The notes under the pieces were generated by a model. The model had not been told where the DNA came from. It was given only the letters and a program-made list of their open reading frames with translations, and searched no databases. The translations under genes and the position numbers were made by a program. Shown piece by piece: positions 35,410 to 44,235 of a stretch of DNA of 64,000 bases (its first letter is position 1; the number at the start of each line of letters is the position of its first letter). Origin of the DNA: Halalkalibacter krulwichiae (GTDB taxonomy: Bacteria > Bacillota > Bacilli > Bacillales > Bacillaceae_D); NCBI RefSeq assembly GCF_002109385.1, contig NZ_CP020814.1, positions 1,387,501 through 1,451,500 of the forward strand, written 5' to 3'.

Positions 35410-36047
35410 GAACGCATGATTTAATTAGAGTTAAAGGAATGCCCTCGTTCTTGGACAATGAAGCATGTGAGGAATGGGTAACGGAAGCGATGCATGAAGC
35501 GCCATTTGTTGTCGTGAGACGGGCTCCAATCGAAAATGAAATGATTCCCGTGGGCATTCGAGGGAAATCACGTTCCCATAGGTATGCAGCTTTTTTACAC
35601 ATGGATGAATTGGAAGAAGTAATTTCTCCAGAAAAGTTAGCAAATGAAAAAAGATGGTTAGAAAATCCACGGTTACAGGAGATCAAAGTTCTTCAAGTGT
35701 TACATGAAGTAGATGAAATTCTTTCAAATCATGATATCGTTTGGGGACCAGGTGGAAGTGCGGGGTTTGAGCTGGCAAGTGGGATACCGACTCTCACGAC
35801 TAAAAGTGATTTAGATTTGATCATCCGGACGCAGCCTCAGTTACTGTTAGTAGAAAAAGCAAGGCAAATCTATCAGGAGCTTACAAATATTGAAACTAGG
35901 GTGGATGTTCAACTGGAAACACCAATCGGTGCTATCGCATTAGCGGAATACTGTCTAGAGCCAGAGCAAATTCTTACCCGAACAAAAAAGGGTCCTAAGT
36001 TAACAAAGTTTTCATTGTTAAAGGAAACAGTTAAGCTTAACGGTTAA
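35400..36047 (+). CDS. mdcG: MdcG phosphoribosyl-dephospho-CoA transferase
   Basis: A 215-residue nucleotidyltransferase that attaches the phosphoribosyl-dephospho-CoA arm to Ser25 of MdcC. VWGPGGSAGFELASGIPTLT and SDLDLIIR (metal-binding aspartates) are the diagnostic motifs; VPVGIRG-type sequence (IPVGIRGKSRS) is near the N-terminus. ATG 35400 overlaps the end of mdcDE, consistent with translational coupling. A long upstream in-frame extension is inside mdcDE and is rejected. Confidence 0.9.
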   Translation: MELRTHDLIRVKGMPSFLDNEACEEWVTEAMHEAPFVVVRRAPIENEMIPVGIRGKSRSHRYAAFLHMDELEEVISPEKLANEKRWLENPRLQEIKVLQVLHEVDEILSNHDIVWGPGGSAGFELASGIPTLTTKSDLDLIIRTQPQLLLVEKARQIYQELTNIETRVDVQLETPIGAIALAEYCLEPEQILTRTKKGPKLTKFSLLKETVKLNG

Positions 36048-36050
36048 GAT

Positions 36051-36091
36051 AAATCAGTTTACACTTGTAAAATGGTGTAAACTGATTTTCC
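36051..36091 (+). terminator. Hairpin between mdcG and mdcF
   Basis: A perfect 14-base stem (36051-36064 with 36075-36088) with a 10-base loop and a short T tail. It probably terminates most mdc transcripts before the transporter gene. Confidence 0.75.
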
Positions 36092-36136
36092 ATTTGAGAT
36101 GAGGAAGATAAATTTAAGCAGAGATAGGTGTTTCAA

Positions 36137-37030
36137 ATGTTCATACTTGTTGAAGTGGTCTTTCCGGTATTTGCAATTTTCTTTGCAGGCTTTGTGCTAA
36201 GAAAGAAGTTTGGTTTGCAGATTGATTCTCTTTCGCAAACTGCTTTTTATTTGTTACTGCCATGTTTAGTCTTCCGAACTCTTTATGAAGTTGATATTAA
36301 AGGAGACTTGAAAAATATCATTATTTTTCAGTTCTTCTTAATGCTTTTCCTTGCAGCTCTTGTGTTGCTTATTGGGAAATTAAGAAAACAAACAGCTCAG
36401 ATGACAAATGGTTTGTTGCTTTCTACCATTTTTATGAATGCAGGAAATTATGGTGGTCCTTTTATTTTATTTGCACTTGGAGAAGTAGCTTTTCAATTAG
36501 CGATTGCTTATTGGGTTATTCAAACAATTCTAATGAATACATTGGGCGTATTTATAGCGAATAAACAAGGAACCACTTTAAAGGCCACACTGATCGTAAC
36601 ACTGAAAATGCCGATTGTGTACGCCGCGATACTCGGGATTGGACTTCAACTGCTTGAATTAACTATTCCAATGTTTCTTTTTCAACCAGTCGATATGTTG
36701 GCTACAGCGACAATTCCAATTATCATGCTCTTACTTGGCATGCAATTAGCGAATGTGACTTTTACAAAGGCGTGGTCAGTGATTAACTATGGGATCATTT
36801 TAAGGTTAGTCATTTCACCGGTACTGGCTTTTCTCATTGTTCAATTTATAATGAACGTTGATGGGCTTTTATCCAATGTACTCATTCTTCAAGCTGCTAT
36901 GCCGTCCGCAGTTGTGATGACTTTAATAGCGACAAAGTATTACTGCGAGCCTGAAGCAGTATCTGGAATTACGCTTATTACAACAATCGTCTCGATGATT
37001 ACGTTGCCACTTATATTGTTCTTATTATAG
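36137..37030 (+). CDS. mdcF: AEC-family transporter, probable malonate carrier MdcF
   Basis: A 297-residue protein with about ten membrane segments of the auxin-efflux-carrier family (FAIFFAGFVLRKKFGL, NAGNYGGPFILFALGE, ATIPIIMLLLGMQLAN, AAMPSAVVMTLIATKYY). MdcF proteins of this family accompany malonate decarboxylase genes. ATG 36137 is used; an in-frame GTG lies at 36128. With madLM on the other side the locus carries two candidate malonate transporters. The substrate is inferred from position. Confidence 0.85.
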   Translation: MFILVEVVFPVFAIFFAGFVLRKKFGLQIDSLSQTAFYLLLPCLVFRTLYEVDIKGDLKNIIIFQFFLMLFLAALVLLIGKLRKQTAQMTNGLLLSTIFMNAGNYGGPFILFALGEVAFQLAIAYWVIQTILMNTLGVFIANKQGTTLKATLIVTLKMPIVYAAILGIGLQLLELTIPMFLFQPVDMLATATIPIIMLLLGMQLANVTFTKAWSVINYGIILRLVISPVLAFLIVQFIMNVDGLLSNVLILQAAMPSAVVMTLIATKYYCEPEAVSGITLITTIVSMITLPLILFLL

Positions 37031-37139
37031 TTCAGCTTCCCTTATTCTTTAACAAGATTGGAACGAACAGCGCTGTTGTAAATAAACATACTGTTCGTTC
37101 TATATAAATATAAGAAAGTCCATTTCATTCACATATATA

Positions 37140-37499
37140 CTATTCGCTTATGATTTCATGGCCGTCTTCAAGATCAAAACCAAATCCTTCATATAAATAC
37201 GTCAACACGTCCATGAAGCTTAACCATGTTGTATCTAATGTAATTATCTTTTTATTTTTATAACAGACGACGCGATAAGGCTCCTGCTCGTCTTCTTGGT
37301 ATGTATAAATAAAATAGATGTATTGATACTTGAGACCTAATTCTTTTATTTTAATTGTCGAGATAGGGCTTCTCACAAAAGCAATAAAATAGTCATCTTC
37401 ATTTCGACGTAAAACCTGTACGTTTTCTGAGCTCTCTTTAACTGTAAGGTCATACTCATAACCTTGCCAAAATACTTTCCAACGTTCTTTTGTTAACAT
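37140..37499 (-). CDS. Hypothetical protein, 119 residues
   Basis: A soluble protein rich in aromatic and beta-type segments (WKVFWQGYEYDL, YQYIYFIYTYQED, YRVVCYKNKKIITLDTTW) with an acidic end (DLEDGHEIISE). ATG 37499 follows AGGAGTG; a longer reading to 37550 has no ribosome-binding site. I do not recognise a family. It is convergent with mdcF. Confidence 0.65.
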   Translation of the reverse strand: MLTKERWKVFWQGYEYDLTVKESSENVQVLRRNEDDYFIAFVRSPISTIKIKELGLKYQYIYFIYTYQEDEQEPYRVVCYKNKKIITLDTTWLSFMDVLTYLYEGFGFDLEDGHEIISE

Positions 37500-37595
37500 T
37501 GCGTTCACTCCTGAAAATCGGTATCTTTTTTTGAATACCCAAATTTTCAAATGTTAAACCACTAATTGGAATAATTTTCAATAAAAATTAAGAAG

Positions 37596-37624
37596 GGAAT
37601 AGCTTGAATATGTCAAGCTATTCC
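37596..37624 (-). terminator. Terminator of the 36-residue gene
   Basis: A perfect 12-base stem (37596-37607 with 37613-37624) and 5-base loop. On the minus strand it is followed by CTTCTTAATTTTT, right after the stop of the small gene at 37634. Confidence 0.75.
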
Positions 37625-37633
37625 TGTGCTGGA

Positions 37634-37744
37634 CTAATGATAGCTATTACGCCCATTCGCACTTCCACTTGTTTTATGCTTCGGTCTGCTTTTGTTATTT
37701 TGCTGCTTTGTTCCACTGCTGTTGCTGTTTTTATTTTTAGACAT
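37634..37744 (-). CDS. Small basic protein, 36 residues, possible minor spore protein
   Basis: ATG 37744 is seven bases after a perfect TGGAGG and opens a 36-codon frame starting MSKNKNSNSSG, containing NKSRPKHKTSGS and ending GRNSYH, with its own terminator 10 bases after the stop. The protein is rich in Lys, Asn and Ser and has no hydrophobic core. The SRPKH stretch and composition recall small Bacillus spore-associated proteins such as YpzG, but I cannot place it firmly. The signals make a real gene likely. Confidence 0.65.
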   Translation of the reverse strand: MSKNKNSNSSGTKQQNNKSRPKHKTSGSANGRNSYH

Positions 37745-37957
37745 CGTTATGCCTCCATTTTTTTTGGGATTACTTGCACAATGCATTATTATCGTTTACG
37801 TATTTCGTTAAATCATTAGCAACAATAGTTGGAAGTGATAAAAATCAACACTCTTGGAGAAACTCTTGGATGACGTAGTACATATTTGTTGACAGTATTT
37901 GTTAAACGTTATAGGTTAAAAAGGTAAGTGATCAAAATGTGTAAAGGAGAATGTACA

Positions 37958-38782
37958 ATGGATTTTGTTACATTAAATAATAGTGTGAAAATGCCGCAGC
38001 TTGGTTATGGCGTTTGGCAAGTTGAAGATGAGCAAGCGACTACTGCAGTGAGGAAAGCCATCGAAGTTGGTTATACGTCCATTGACACAGCGATGATCTA
38101 CCAGAACGAAAGAGGCGTTGGGAAAGCCATTAAAGAAGCCTCTGTTCCTCGTGAGCAGCTCTTTATCACAACAAAAGTGTGGAATAGTGATCAAGGGTTT
38201 GAGAACACGTTACGTGCTTTTGATGAAAGTCTAGAACGATTAGGGCTTGATTATGTTGATTTATATTTAATTCATTGGCCAACTCCTGAGTTCGATCAGT
38301 ACGTTGATACATACAAAGCATTAGAAAAGCTTTATCACGATGGACGAGTGAAAGCAATTGGCGTTTGTAACTTTGAAATTGAACATTTAGAGCGCCTCTT
38401 ACAAGAGTGTGAGGTTAAACCAGTTTTAAATCAAGTGGAATGTCACCCATACCTTCAACAAAATGAGTTAAAGGACTTTTGTGCAAAACATGATATCTTC
38501 TTAGAAGCGTGGAGCCCTCTTGAGCAAGGTGGCGATGTGTTGAAGGATGAAGTTATACAAAAAATTGCTGATGTACAAGGCAAAACTCCGGCACAAGTTG
38601 TACTTCGTTGGCATTTGCAAAAGAACAACATCGTTATCCCAAAGTCAGTGACACCATCAAGAATTGAAGAAAACTTTAATGTCTTTGACTTTGAATTAAC
38701 GGAGGAGCAAATGGATGAGATTAATCAACTGAATCGCGATCGTCGTAAAGGTCCTCATCCTAATGAATTTCATAATCGCTAA
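37958..38782 (+). CDS. Aldo/keto reductase
   Basis: A 274-residue AKR5-type NADPH reductase like YvgN of Bacillus subtilis. MPQLGYGVWQV near the start, the catalytic tetrad in SIDTAMIYQNE (Asp, Tyr), TKVWNSDQG (Lys) and LIHWP (His), and the cofactor signature IPKSVTPSRIEENFNVFDFEL are all visible. It reduces reactive aldehydes such as methylglyoxal, or ketones. ATG 37958 follows AAAGGAGA. It stands alone, with a terminator behind it. Confidence 0.92.
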   Translation: MDFVTLNNSVKMPQLGYGVWQVEDEQATTAVRKAIEVGYTSIDTAMIYQNERGVGKAIKEASVPREQLFITTKVWNSDQGFENTLRAFDESLERLGLDYVDLYLIHWPTPEFDQYVDTYKALEKLYHDGRVKAIGVCNFEIEHLERLLQECEVKPVLNQVECHPYLQQNELKDFCAKHDIFLEAWSPLEQGGDVLKDEVIQKIADVQGKTPAQVVLRWHLQKNNIVIPKSVTPSRIEENFNVFDFELTEEQMDEINQLNRDRRKGPHPNEFHNR

Positions 38783-38790
38783 AATAATTT

Positions 38791-38820
38791 GCCCACTTCA
38801 AACCGAAGTGGGCTTAAATT
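38791..38820 (+). terminator. Terminator after the aldo/keto reductase gene
   Basis: GCCCACTTC (38791-38799) pairs with GAAGTGGGC (38805-38813), followed by TTAAATTT. Confidence 0.75.
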
Positions 38821-38951
38821 TGTGTGTAAATAGGCCCTTTGGTGCAGGGGGAATCAATTAAAGTCCTAACAAAATTTCTCGTTAGGAGGAGAGGATTAGG
38901 CATATAGTAGTGTGTGTGTTTATATAATGCTAGAGAAGGAGGGGGAATCAT

Positions 38952-39344
38952 ATGGGAGTGAAACTCATTAAAGTTTCTGCATTGTACTTTGTTCTTGGCG
39001 TCTCACTAGGCTATTATATGTCGGTTGCCCATGCGTATCATCTGACAGGGGTGCATGCTCATGTGAATTTGTTAGGGTGGACGTCCATGACATTAGCTGG
39101 ACTGATTTACATCTTATTTCCAAAAGCGGGATCTAGTATGCTAGGAAAGATTCATTTTTGGCTTCATAACATTGGACTTCCACTCATGATGGTTGGGCTT
39201 TTTCTCTTATTACAAGGGAATTCAGCTCTCGAAGTATTAATTCCAATTGGTGCAACATGTGTATTAGTCGCAGTCATTTTATTTGCGGTAAATGTGTTAT
39301 TGAATGTGAAGAAAGAAGAGGTTGAGGCTCGTTTTCAAAAATAA
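38952..39344 (+). CDS. Small membrane protein related to heme-copper oxidase subunit I
   Basis: A 130-residue protein with four membrane segments. GVHAHVNLLGWTSMTLAGLIYILFPK and WLHNIGLPLMMVGL resemble the histidine-bearing helices of cytochrome oxidase subunit I and NnrS-type proteins; small proteins of this sort in bacilli are often named cytochrome-c-oxidase-like. GAAGGAGGGGG precedes the ATG. It lacks enough helices and ligands for a complete oxidase and may be a heme-binding membrane protein of unknown role. Confidence 0.7.
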   Translation: MGVKLIKVSALYFVLGVSLGYYMSVAHAYHLTGVHAHVNLLGWTSMTLAGLIYILFPKAGSSMLGKIHFWLHNIGLPLMMVGLFLLLQGNSALEVLIPIGATCVLVAVILFAVNVLLNVKKEEVEARFQK

Positions 39345-39377
39345 AGATGGAAAATGCCAACTTAAAATTCCTTGAAC

Positions 39378-39408
39378 ACGCTTGGGTTTGATCACTCAAG
39401 CGTATTTT
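39378..39408 (+). terminator. Terminator before the motor-pair genes
   Basis: ACGCTTG (39378-39384) pairs with CAAGCGT (39397-39403), followed by ATTTTC. It insulates the zorA-like gene from the upstream membrane protein gene. Confidence 0.6.
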
Positions 39409-39512
39409 CATGTTCCACGATTATTTCACTTACTCTCATGCATGATTTGTCCAGTCTTCGAATAAGTATAAAAAACTGGAGACAAGTCATAGTTAAATAG
39501 GGGGATTTGGAA

Positions 39513-41336
39513 ATGGTTGAAGCGATTTTGACATTATTTACGAATGAACAGCAAGCCCAATCGATTGTATCCAATCCGTTGGTAGAATTCATATTTATGG
39601 TGTTATTTGTCACATTTGCCGCAGCGGTTTTCGTTCATTTTCTCTTGTTTAGCAAACTAAGAACGATTCGAAATTTTATAGGAGAAACGAATTCATTAGA
39701 AATGGCACCGGTTAATTCGTTTCAAAAAGAATTCGAACAAAAAAACAAACAGGAATCAGTAAAAGCTGAGACATTTGTACAAGAAAAATTTTCAAGTTGG
39801 AGAATGTTCAATGTACCGGTTGTAAGTTTGATTAAGATGATTCAAATGACGGTATCGATTTTTATATTAGTAGGTGTATTAGGAACATTTATTGGACTAG
39901 CGATGTCCCTTGGAAGTATTGATGCAACAGGCGATCAATTAGTCGAGAATGTTGCTTTGGTGCTTGCAGGCATTGATGTAGCTTTTTATACGAGTATTGC
40001 AGGGATGGGATTATCCTTACTCATGACTGTAATGACCCGTGTTTGGAATACGGAATTTCTGTTAACGGACATCATGCTCAAAACAGAATCACATTTAGAA
40101 GAGAAGGAAAAGGACGGGATGACCCGCCTCATTGAAGTATCAGAAACGATTCATACATCCATTGTTGATTTACATGAATCCAATCAAGAATCAATGCAGA
40201 GTATTGTCGAGTCATTCCATGGCTTTCAAGAATATACGGTCGGCTTGCAGCAATCAGCGAAAGATTTAGCGAAGTTTAATGAAGGACTATCAGAGAATTT
40301 AAAAGATTTCACTGTGATCTTTGATCGAGTCAAAGAGATGACGGAAGGGTTTGATAAAGGAGTTAAAAAGCTTAATAAAAATTTTGATCAATTATTCTCT
40401 TATTTTTATAAAATGGATCAAAGAAATGAAAAAATGACTAGTGCGTTTACAGAAACGTATAAGAAAATAGATGAACTCTCAACGTCTCAGATCGAATCAA
40501 TGAATCAATTCCAAGACTCAGTCGGTGATTTAAGAGATTACTTTTCTGCAATTGCTAATAGGCAGGAATCGATTCAGACGGCTTTTGAAAGAATGCTTGG
40601 ACAAAGTGATCAGCTCGTTAAAGCGATGAAAGAGAACAATCAACAGTTTGAACGGATTTTCGGACATGATGTCAGCTCAAAATTATCAGCTATGACTACG
40701 AATTTACATGATTTGAAAAATGATTTTCATAGACTAGGACATACGATCTCTCGTTTACCTGATGAACTCGAAACAATAAACCGAGCTCAAGGGGAGTATA
40801 AAACTCTTCTCGGAAATCGTTACGACGAATTAAAGCAATACAATCACGAAATTTACAATCACTTAAAAATGCATTCTGCCAATTCAAGTGCATATGAAAC
40901 ATATTTAAATGATGCATCCCGTTATTATGAACAGTTAGGAATGACAAATCAGCAATTGTTGAATGATTTGAATCGAACAGTGACACAGATGACTGACTCT
41001 TTTAACCAAAGGGAAAATCAAATGGAATCAAACGTAGGCATCTTAAAAGATACATTATCAAGGTATGTCGCTAATTTAGAAGGAACGCTTGGTGATAAAC
41101 TTGAAAAGGCGAGTAGGAATATAGGGGATTACGTAACCGAAATTAATTCAGTCTTAAAGAAAGAATTCAAGCAAATAGGTGAAATAACAGAAGAAAGCCA
41201 AATAAGAAGTGCACGTTCAATCCAACAGCTTGTGCAAGAGTTAAATCAAGAAATCCAACTGCTGAACCGTCAGTTACAAACTTTTTCTGAAGAGGCGAGT
41301 AGAAAAAGCAGTATAAGGGTTGGAGCCAATGATTAA
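39513..41336 (+). CDS. ZorA-like MotA/TolQ/ExbB-family motor protein with long coiled-coil tail
   Basis: A 607-residue protein. Membrane segments lie at about 17-43, 102-132 (VSIFILVGVLGTFIGLAMSLG) and 152-178 (VALVLAGIDVAFYTSIAGMGLSLLMT), the arrangement of ion-driven stator subunits. Residues about 185-600 form a long Glu/Gln/Asn-rich cytoplasmic tail predicted to be coiled coil, the hallmark of ZorA of the Zorya defence system and unlike short MotA or ExbB. ATG 39513 follows TAGGGGG. It overlaps the next gene, which encodes the OmpA-type partner. No ZorC, ZorD or ZorE effector is present, so this is an orphan motor pair of unknown output. Confidence 0.8.
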   Translation: MVEAILTLFTNEQQAQSIVSNPLVEFIFMVLFVTFAAAVFVHFLLFSKLRTIRNFIGETNSLEMAPVNSFQKEFEQKNKQESVKAETFVQEKFSSWRMFNVPVVSLIKMIQMTVSIFILVGVLGTFIGLAMSLGSIDATGDQLVENVALVLAGIDVAFYTSIAGMGLSLLMTVMTRVWNTEFLLTDIMLKTESHLEEKEKDGMTRLIEVSETIHTSIVDLHESNQESMQSIVESFHGFQEYTVGLQQSAKDLAKFNEGLSENLKDFTVIFDRVKEMTEGFDKGVKKLNKNFDQLFSYFYKMDQRNEKMTSAFTETYKKIDELSTSQIESMNQFQDSVGDLRDYFSAIANRQESIQTAFERMLGQSDQLVKAMKENNQQFERIFGHDVSSKLSAMTTNLHDLKNDFHRLGHTISRLPDELETINRAQGEYKTLLGNRYDELKQYNHEIYNHLKMHSANSSAYETYLNDASRYYEQLGMTNQQLLNDLNRTVTQMTDSFNQRENQMESNVGILKDTLSRYVANLEGTLGDKLEKASRNIGDYVTEINSVLKKEFKQIGEITEESQIRSARSIQQLVQELNQEIQLLNRQLQTFSEEASRKSSIRVGAND

Positions 41337-42018
41337 TAAATACAAACGATTATTTCAGCGTGAAGATGAAGAAAGTCACTTTTGGCCATCATTCACCGAT
41401 TTGTTAACGGCGATTCTTCTTTGTTTTATTTTAATCTTTATCATCATGATGGTGATCAAATCGTTTCAGATTGAGGAGATGAAACGAACGATTGATCAGA
41501 TCATGGGGGTTCGAGTGAATATCATTCAAGATTTAAATGAAGAATTCACCGAATCTGATTTGAAGATTGAGATTGATGAGAAGACAGGCGCATTGATTTT
41601 TAATACAGACATTTTGTTTGAATTTGATGCAGCTGTTCTAAAGCCAGAAGCATTTCAATTTTTGGATGAATTTGTTCCAGCCTATTTGGATGTATTACTT
41701 GAAAATGGATATGAGGAGTATATCTCGGAAATTATCATTGAAGGACACGCCGATCGTCACGGAAGTTATTTGTATAACCTAGAATTGTCCCAACAGCGAG
41801 CATTTAGCGTAGCAGAGTATATACTCAGTGAGGATTTCCCGTATAAAAATATTCAAGAACATTTAAAGACAAAGCTCACAGTCAATGGAAGATCGTATTC
41901 AGAAGGTCGTTCAGATGAAGCAGGGAAATATAGCAATCAAGCATCTAGAAGAGTTGAATTTAAATTTAGGCTGAAAGATGAGGAAATTCTAGAAAAAACA
42001 CGTGAATTGTTGGAGTGA
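41329..42018 (+). CDS. ZorB-like OmpA/MotB-family motor partner
   Basis: A 229-residue protein with one membrane helix (about 19-45) that contains Asp24 in WPSFTDLLTAILLCF, matching the ion-carrying aspartate of MotB and ZorB. Residues about 95-220 form an OmpA-like peptidoglycan-binding domain (DILFEFDAAVLKPEAFQFL, IEGHADRHGSYLYNLELSQQRA, NQASRRVEFKF). ATG 41329 overlaps the zorA-like gene by eight bases, so the two are coupled. It should anchor the motor to the cell wall. It lacks a flagellar context. Confidence 0.82.
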   Translation: MINKYKRLFQREDEESHFWPSFTDLLTAILLCFILIFIIMMVIKSFQIEEMKRTIDQIMGVRVNIIQDLNEEFTESDLKIEIDEKTGALIFNTDILFEFDAAVLKPEAFQFLDEFVPAYLDVLLENGYEEYISEIIIEGHADRHGSYLYNLELSQQRAFSVAEYILSEDFPYKNIQEHLKTKLTVNGRSYSEGRSDEAGKYSNQASRRVEFKFRLKDEEILEKTRELLE

Positions 42019-42026
42019 GAATGAAG

Positions 42027-42064
42027 AACCTATCTTTCTAAGCTTGGAAAGATAGGTTTTTATT
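42027..42064 (+). terminator. Terminator after the motor pair
   Basis: AACCTATCTTTC (42027-42038) pairs with GAAAGATAGGTT (42047-42058), followed by TTTATT. The transcription unit therefore ends after two genes. Confidence 0.85.
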
Positions 42065-42157
42065 AGAAAAGGTGAGAGTCTAGCTTCAACCGAAGATGTC
42101 CTTCAATTCTCCAGGTCTGGCATCAGTAGTGGCGTTAAAAGTGACTACCAACTTTAT

Positions 42158-42695
42158 TTAGGACAGTTTCCAACTTACAACATACTCCGTTTTTTCATTC
42201 AAAATTCCTAGTTCAGGTTCTGATACAAACCATTGTCCATGTATATTTAATTCTTTACAAGCTAATTCAAACTGACATAGGAATAAATTCATTTTCTTGT
42301 AATTGAATCTCTTTTTCGAACGAATTCCTCGAGAAAGTCCCACCCATCCAGCACGTTCCGAGCCCTAATTGTGTTGCAAATAACAGTACTTTATGAAAAA
42401 GAAAAGCATATTCTACTAAAGCATATTTTTCGTTTTTAGCTGAACCAACTAAGTACGCTTGTGGGTTCTTAATGAAACCATATGTACCGAGCTTGATTCC
42501 TTTTTCTGTATGGTTATTCGTAACTTGAACAAGTGTAACCAAGCCTTTCCCTCCGAAAGGCCCTATTTGATTTTTCTCCTTATTAATGTAAGAAGTTAAT
42601 TGACTGAGGTTTGATTTTGATAGTTTCACAGAGTCAAACGTTCTAATTGATTGACGACGGCGCATGATGTCAATATAAGAGTTCTTAGGTTCCAT
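42158..42695 (-). pseudogene. Nitroreductase-like gene with internal deletion
   Basis: The N-terminal part (ATG 42695 after GAGAGGAG, through LGTCWMGGTFSRNSFEKEIQ to NEFIPM) and the C-terminal end (CQFELACKELNIHGQW, then NEKTEYVVSW) both match the nitroreductase family that normally has about 240-250 residues. The middle, roughly 70-80 codons, is absent and the join is out of frame: only about 179 codons remain, with the N-terminal frame ending at TGA about 42267. This is a true decayed gene rather than a homopolymer error. Confidence 0.75.
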
Positions 42696-42749
42696 ACGTA
42701 CTCCTCTCAAGTTGAATGTTAGTGTATTTCGAGTTTTCTAGTATCTAAG

Positions 42750-44147
42750 TTATTGTAAATGATTCTTATACTTCTTTAATTTATAGATAACAGTTGGTTG
42801 GCTGATTTGTAAAAGCTCAGCCATTTCATAGGTCGTTTTGCATTGCTTTTTGGCTCTTGATAACATTTGGATTTCGACTTCTTCCACTGCTTCCTTCAAA
42901 CTCTTTTTTTCTACCATATCCTGTTCATAATGGGAGGATTCAACGGTCTCTTTTATGTTACTTTGAAGCTCCAAAGGGAGGTGCTCAGGTCGAATGATCG
43001 GATCTTCAATTGTTAAAACGAGGCGCTCTAGAATATTTTCCATCTCGCGTACATTACCTGGCCATTTATATTGAACTAATTGATGATAAGTTGAAGGGTG
43101 TAATTTTTTTGTAGAGTGGTGCTTTTCATTCATTATTTGTAAGTAGTGTTGCAAAAGAATGACGATGTCATCTTGCCTTTCATGCAGTGGAGGAATTGAA
43201 ATAGGGATGACATTTAGACGGTAATACAAATCAAGGCGAAATTTCCCTTCATCGACCATTTCTTTTAGCGGTTGATTCGTTGCAGTAATTAAGCGGAAGT
43301 TAACGAGATGTTCTACTTTTCCTCCAACTCTTGTCATTTTTTTCTCCTGTAACACTTTCAGTAATTTCACTTGAATGGATAACGGAAGTTCTCCAATTTC
43401 GTCTAGAAAAAGTGTTCCTTGATCGGCTTGCTCAATTAAGCCTTTTCTTCCTGACTTATGTGCTCCTGTAAATGAACCGGGCTCGTAGCCAAACATCTCC
43501 GATTCAAATAAAGTTTCTGGAATGGTACTACAATTCACCTCAATGAAAGGTTCTTTGTGTCGTTCACTACGATCATGAATATAACGAGCAAGGGTACTTT
43601 TTCCAACACCAGACGCACCTAAAAATAAAATCGTAGCGTCTGATTTAGCGACACGTTGAATCGTTGTTATGATTTGTTTCATCTTACTGCTTCTGAAAAG
43701 AATGGGGTGCTGACTTGCTTCTTTTCCACGTAATTCCTCGACTTCAGCTTGAAAGCCAGCAACTTTTGATTGTAATTGTTCATATTGTTCTTGAAGCCGA
43801 TAGATTTCCGTCTGATCTTGACTGTAACTGATTGCTCTAATTAACTGCCCTTCTTTATTAAACACTGGATAACCGGTTGACATGATGACGTGACCAGATT
43901 TTGTATGTTGCAATACTTGCACTACTTTTTTCTCTTTTAACACAAGAGCATTAATAGAGGGGGAGAGAATCCCTTTCTTTTCTAACTCATAGATTGAAGT
44001 TCCGATGTATGAACCTTCTTCGATGTCATACATTTTCCAATGCTCGCGGTTGGAGCGGAGAATGATCCCATTTTCATCGGTAATCGTAATATTGTTATTT
44101 GATGTATTGATAATCGTATCTAATTCCAATCTCAACTCTTTTTCCAT
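42750..44147 (-). CDS. Sigma-54-dependent activator with PAS domain (RocR type)
   Basis: A 465-residue enhancer-binding protein. Residues about 10-125 form a PAS sensor. Residues about 150-385 are the AAA+ domain: Walker A LGASGVGKS, the sigma-54 contact loop in the variant form GSFTGA, Walker B TLFLDEIGEL and the arginine finger region FRLDLYYRLNVI. The C-terminus has a Fis-type helix-turn-helix (TYEMAELLQISQPTVIYKLKKY). It is divergent from an aminotransferase gene that has a -24/-12 promoter and two identical dyads, its probable binding sites. The signal sensed is unknown. Confidence 0.92.
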   Translation of the reverse strand: MEKELRLELDTIINTSNNNITITDENGIILRSNREHWKMYDIEEGSYIGTSIYELEKKGILSPSINALVLKEKKVVQVLQHTKSGHVIMSTGYPVFNKEGQLIRAISYSQDQTEIYRLQEQYEQLQSKVAGFQAEVEELRGKEASQHPILFRSSKMKQIITTIQRVAKSDATILFLGASGVGKSTLARYIHDRSERHKEPFIEVNCSTIPETLFESEMFGYEPGSFTGAHKSGRKGLIEQADQGTLFLDEIGELPLSIQVKLLKVLQEKKMTRVGGKVEHLVNFRLITATNQPLKEMVDEGKFRLDLYYRLNVIPISIPPLHERQDDIVILLQHYLQIMNEKHHSTKKLHPSTYHQLVQYKWPGNVREMENILERLVLTIEDPIIRPEHLPLELQSNIKETVESSHYEQDMVEKKSLKEAVEEVEIQMLSRAKKQCKTTYEMAELLQISQPTVIYKLKKYKNHLQ

Positions 44148-44174
44148 AAAAGAACACCTCTATTTACAGATTGA

Positions 44175-44191
44175 TTTAATTATTAATTAAA
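44175..44191. promoter_or_regulatory. Upstream activator site 1
   Basis: TTTAATTATTAATTAAA is a 17-base dyad that repeats with one central mismatch at 44236-44252. The pair lies upstream of the sigma-54 promoter with 61 bases between centres, near six helical turns, fitting binding sites for the divergent activator. Confidence 0.7.
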
Positions 44192-44235
44192 TTAACTGAA
44201 TAATCAATGATTTAATCGATTTTGTCGTAAAACAA

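Noticed and set aside
37604..37819. A 71-codon plus-strand frame between the hypothetical gene and the aldo/keto reductase.
   Set aside because: It has no ribosome-binding site and lies antisense to the well-supported 36-residue gene and its terminator.
39513..42018. A complete Zorya defence system.
   Set aside because: Only the ZorA/ZorB-like pair is present; the flanking genes are a small membrane protein and a decayed nitroreductase, and terminators close the unit. It is reported as an orphan motor instead.
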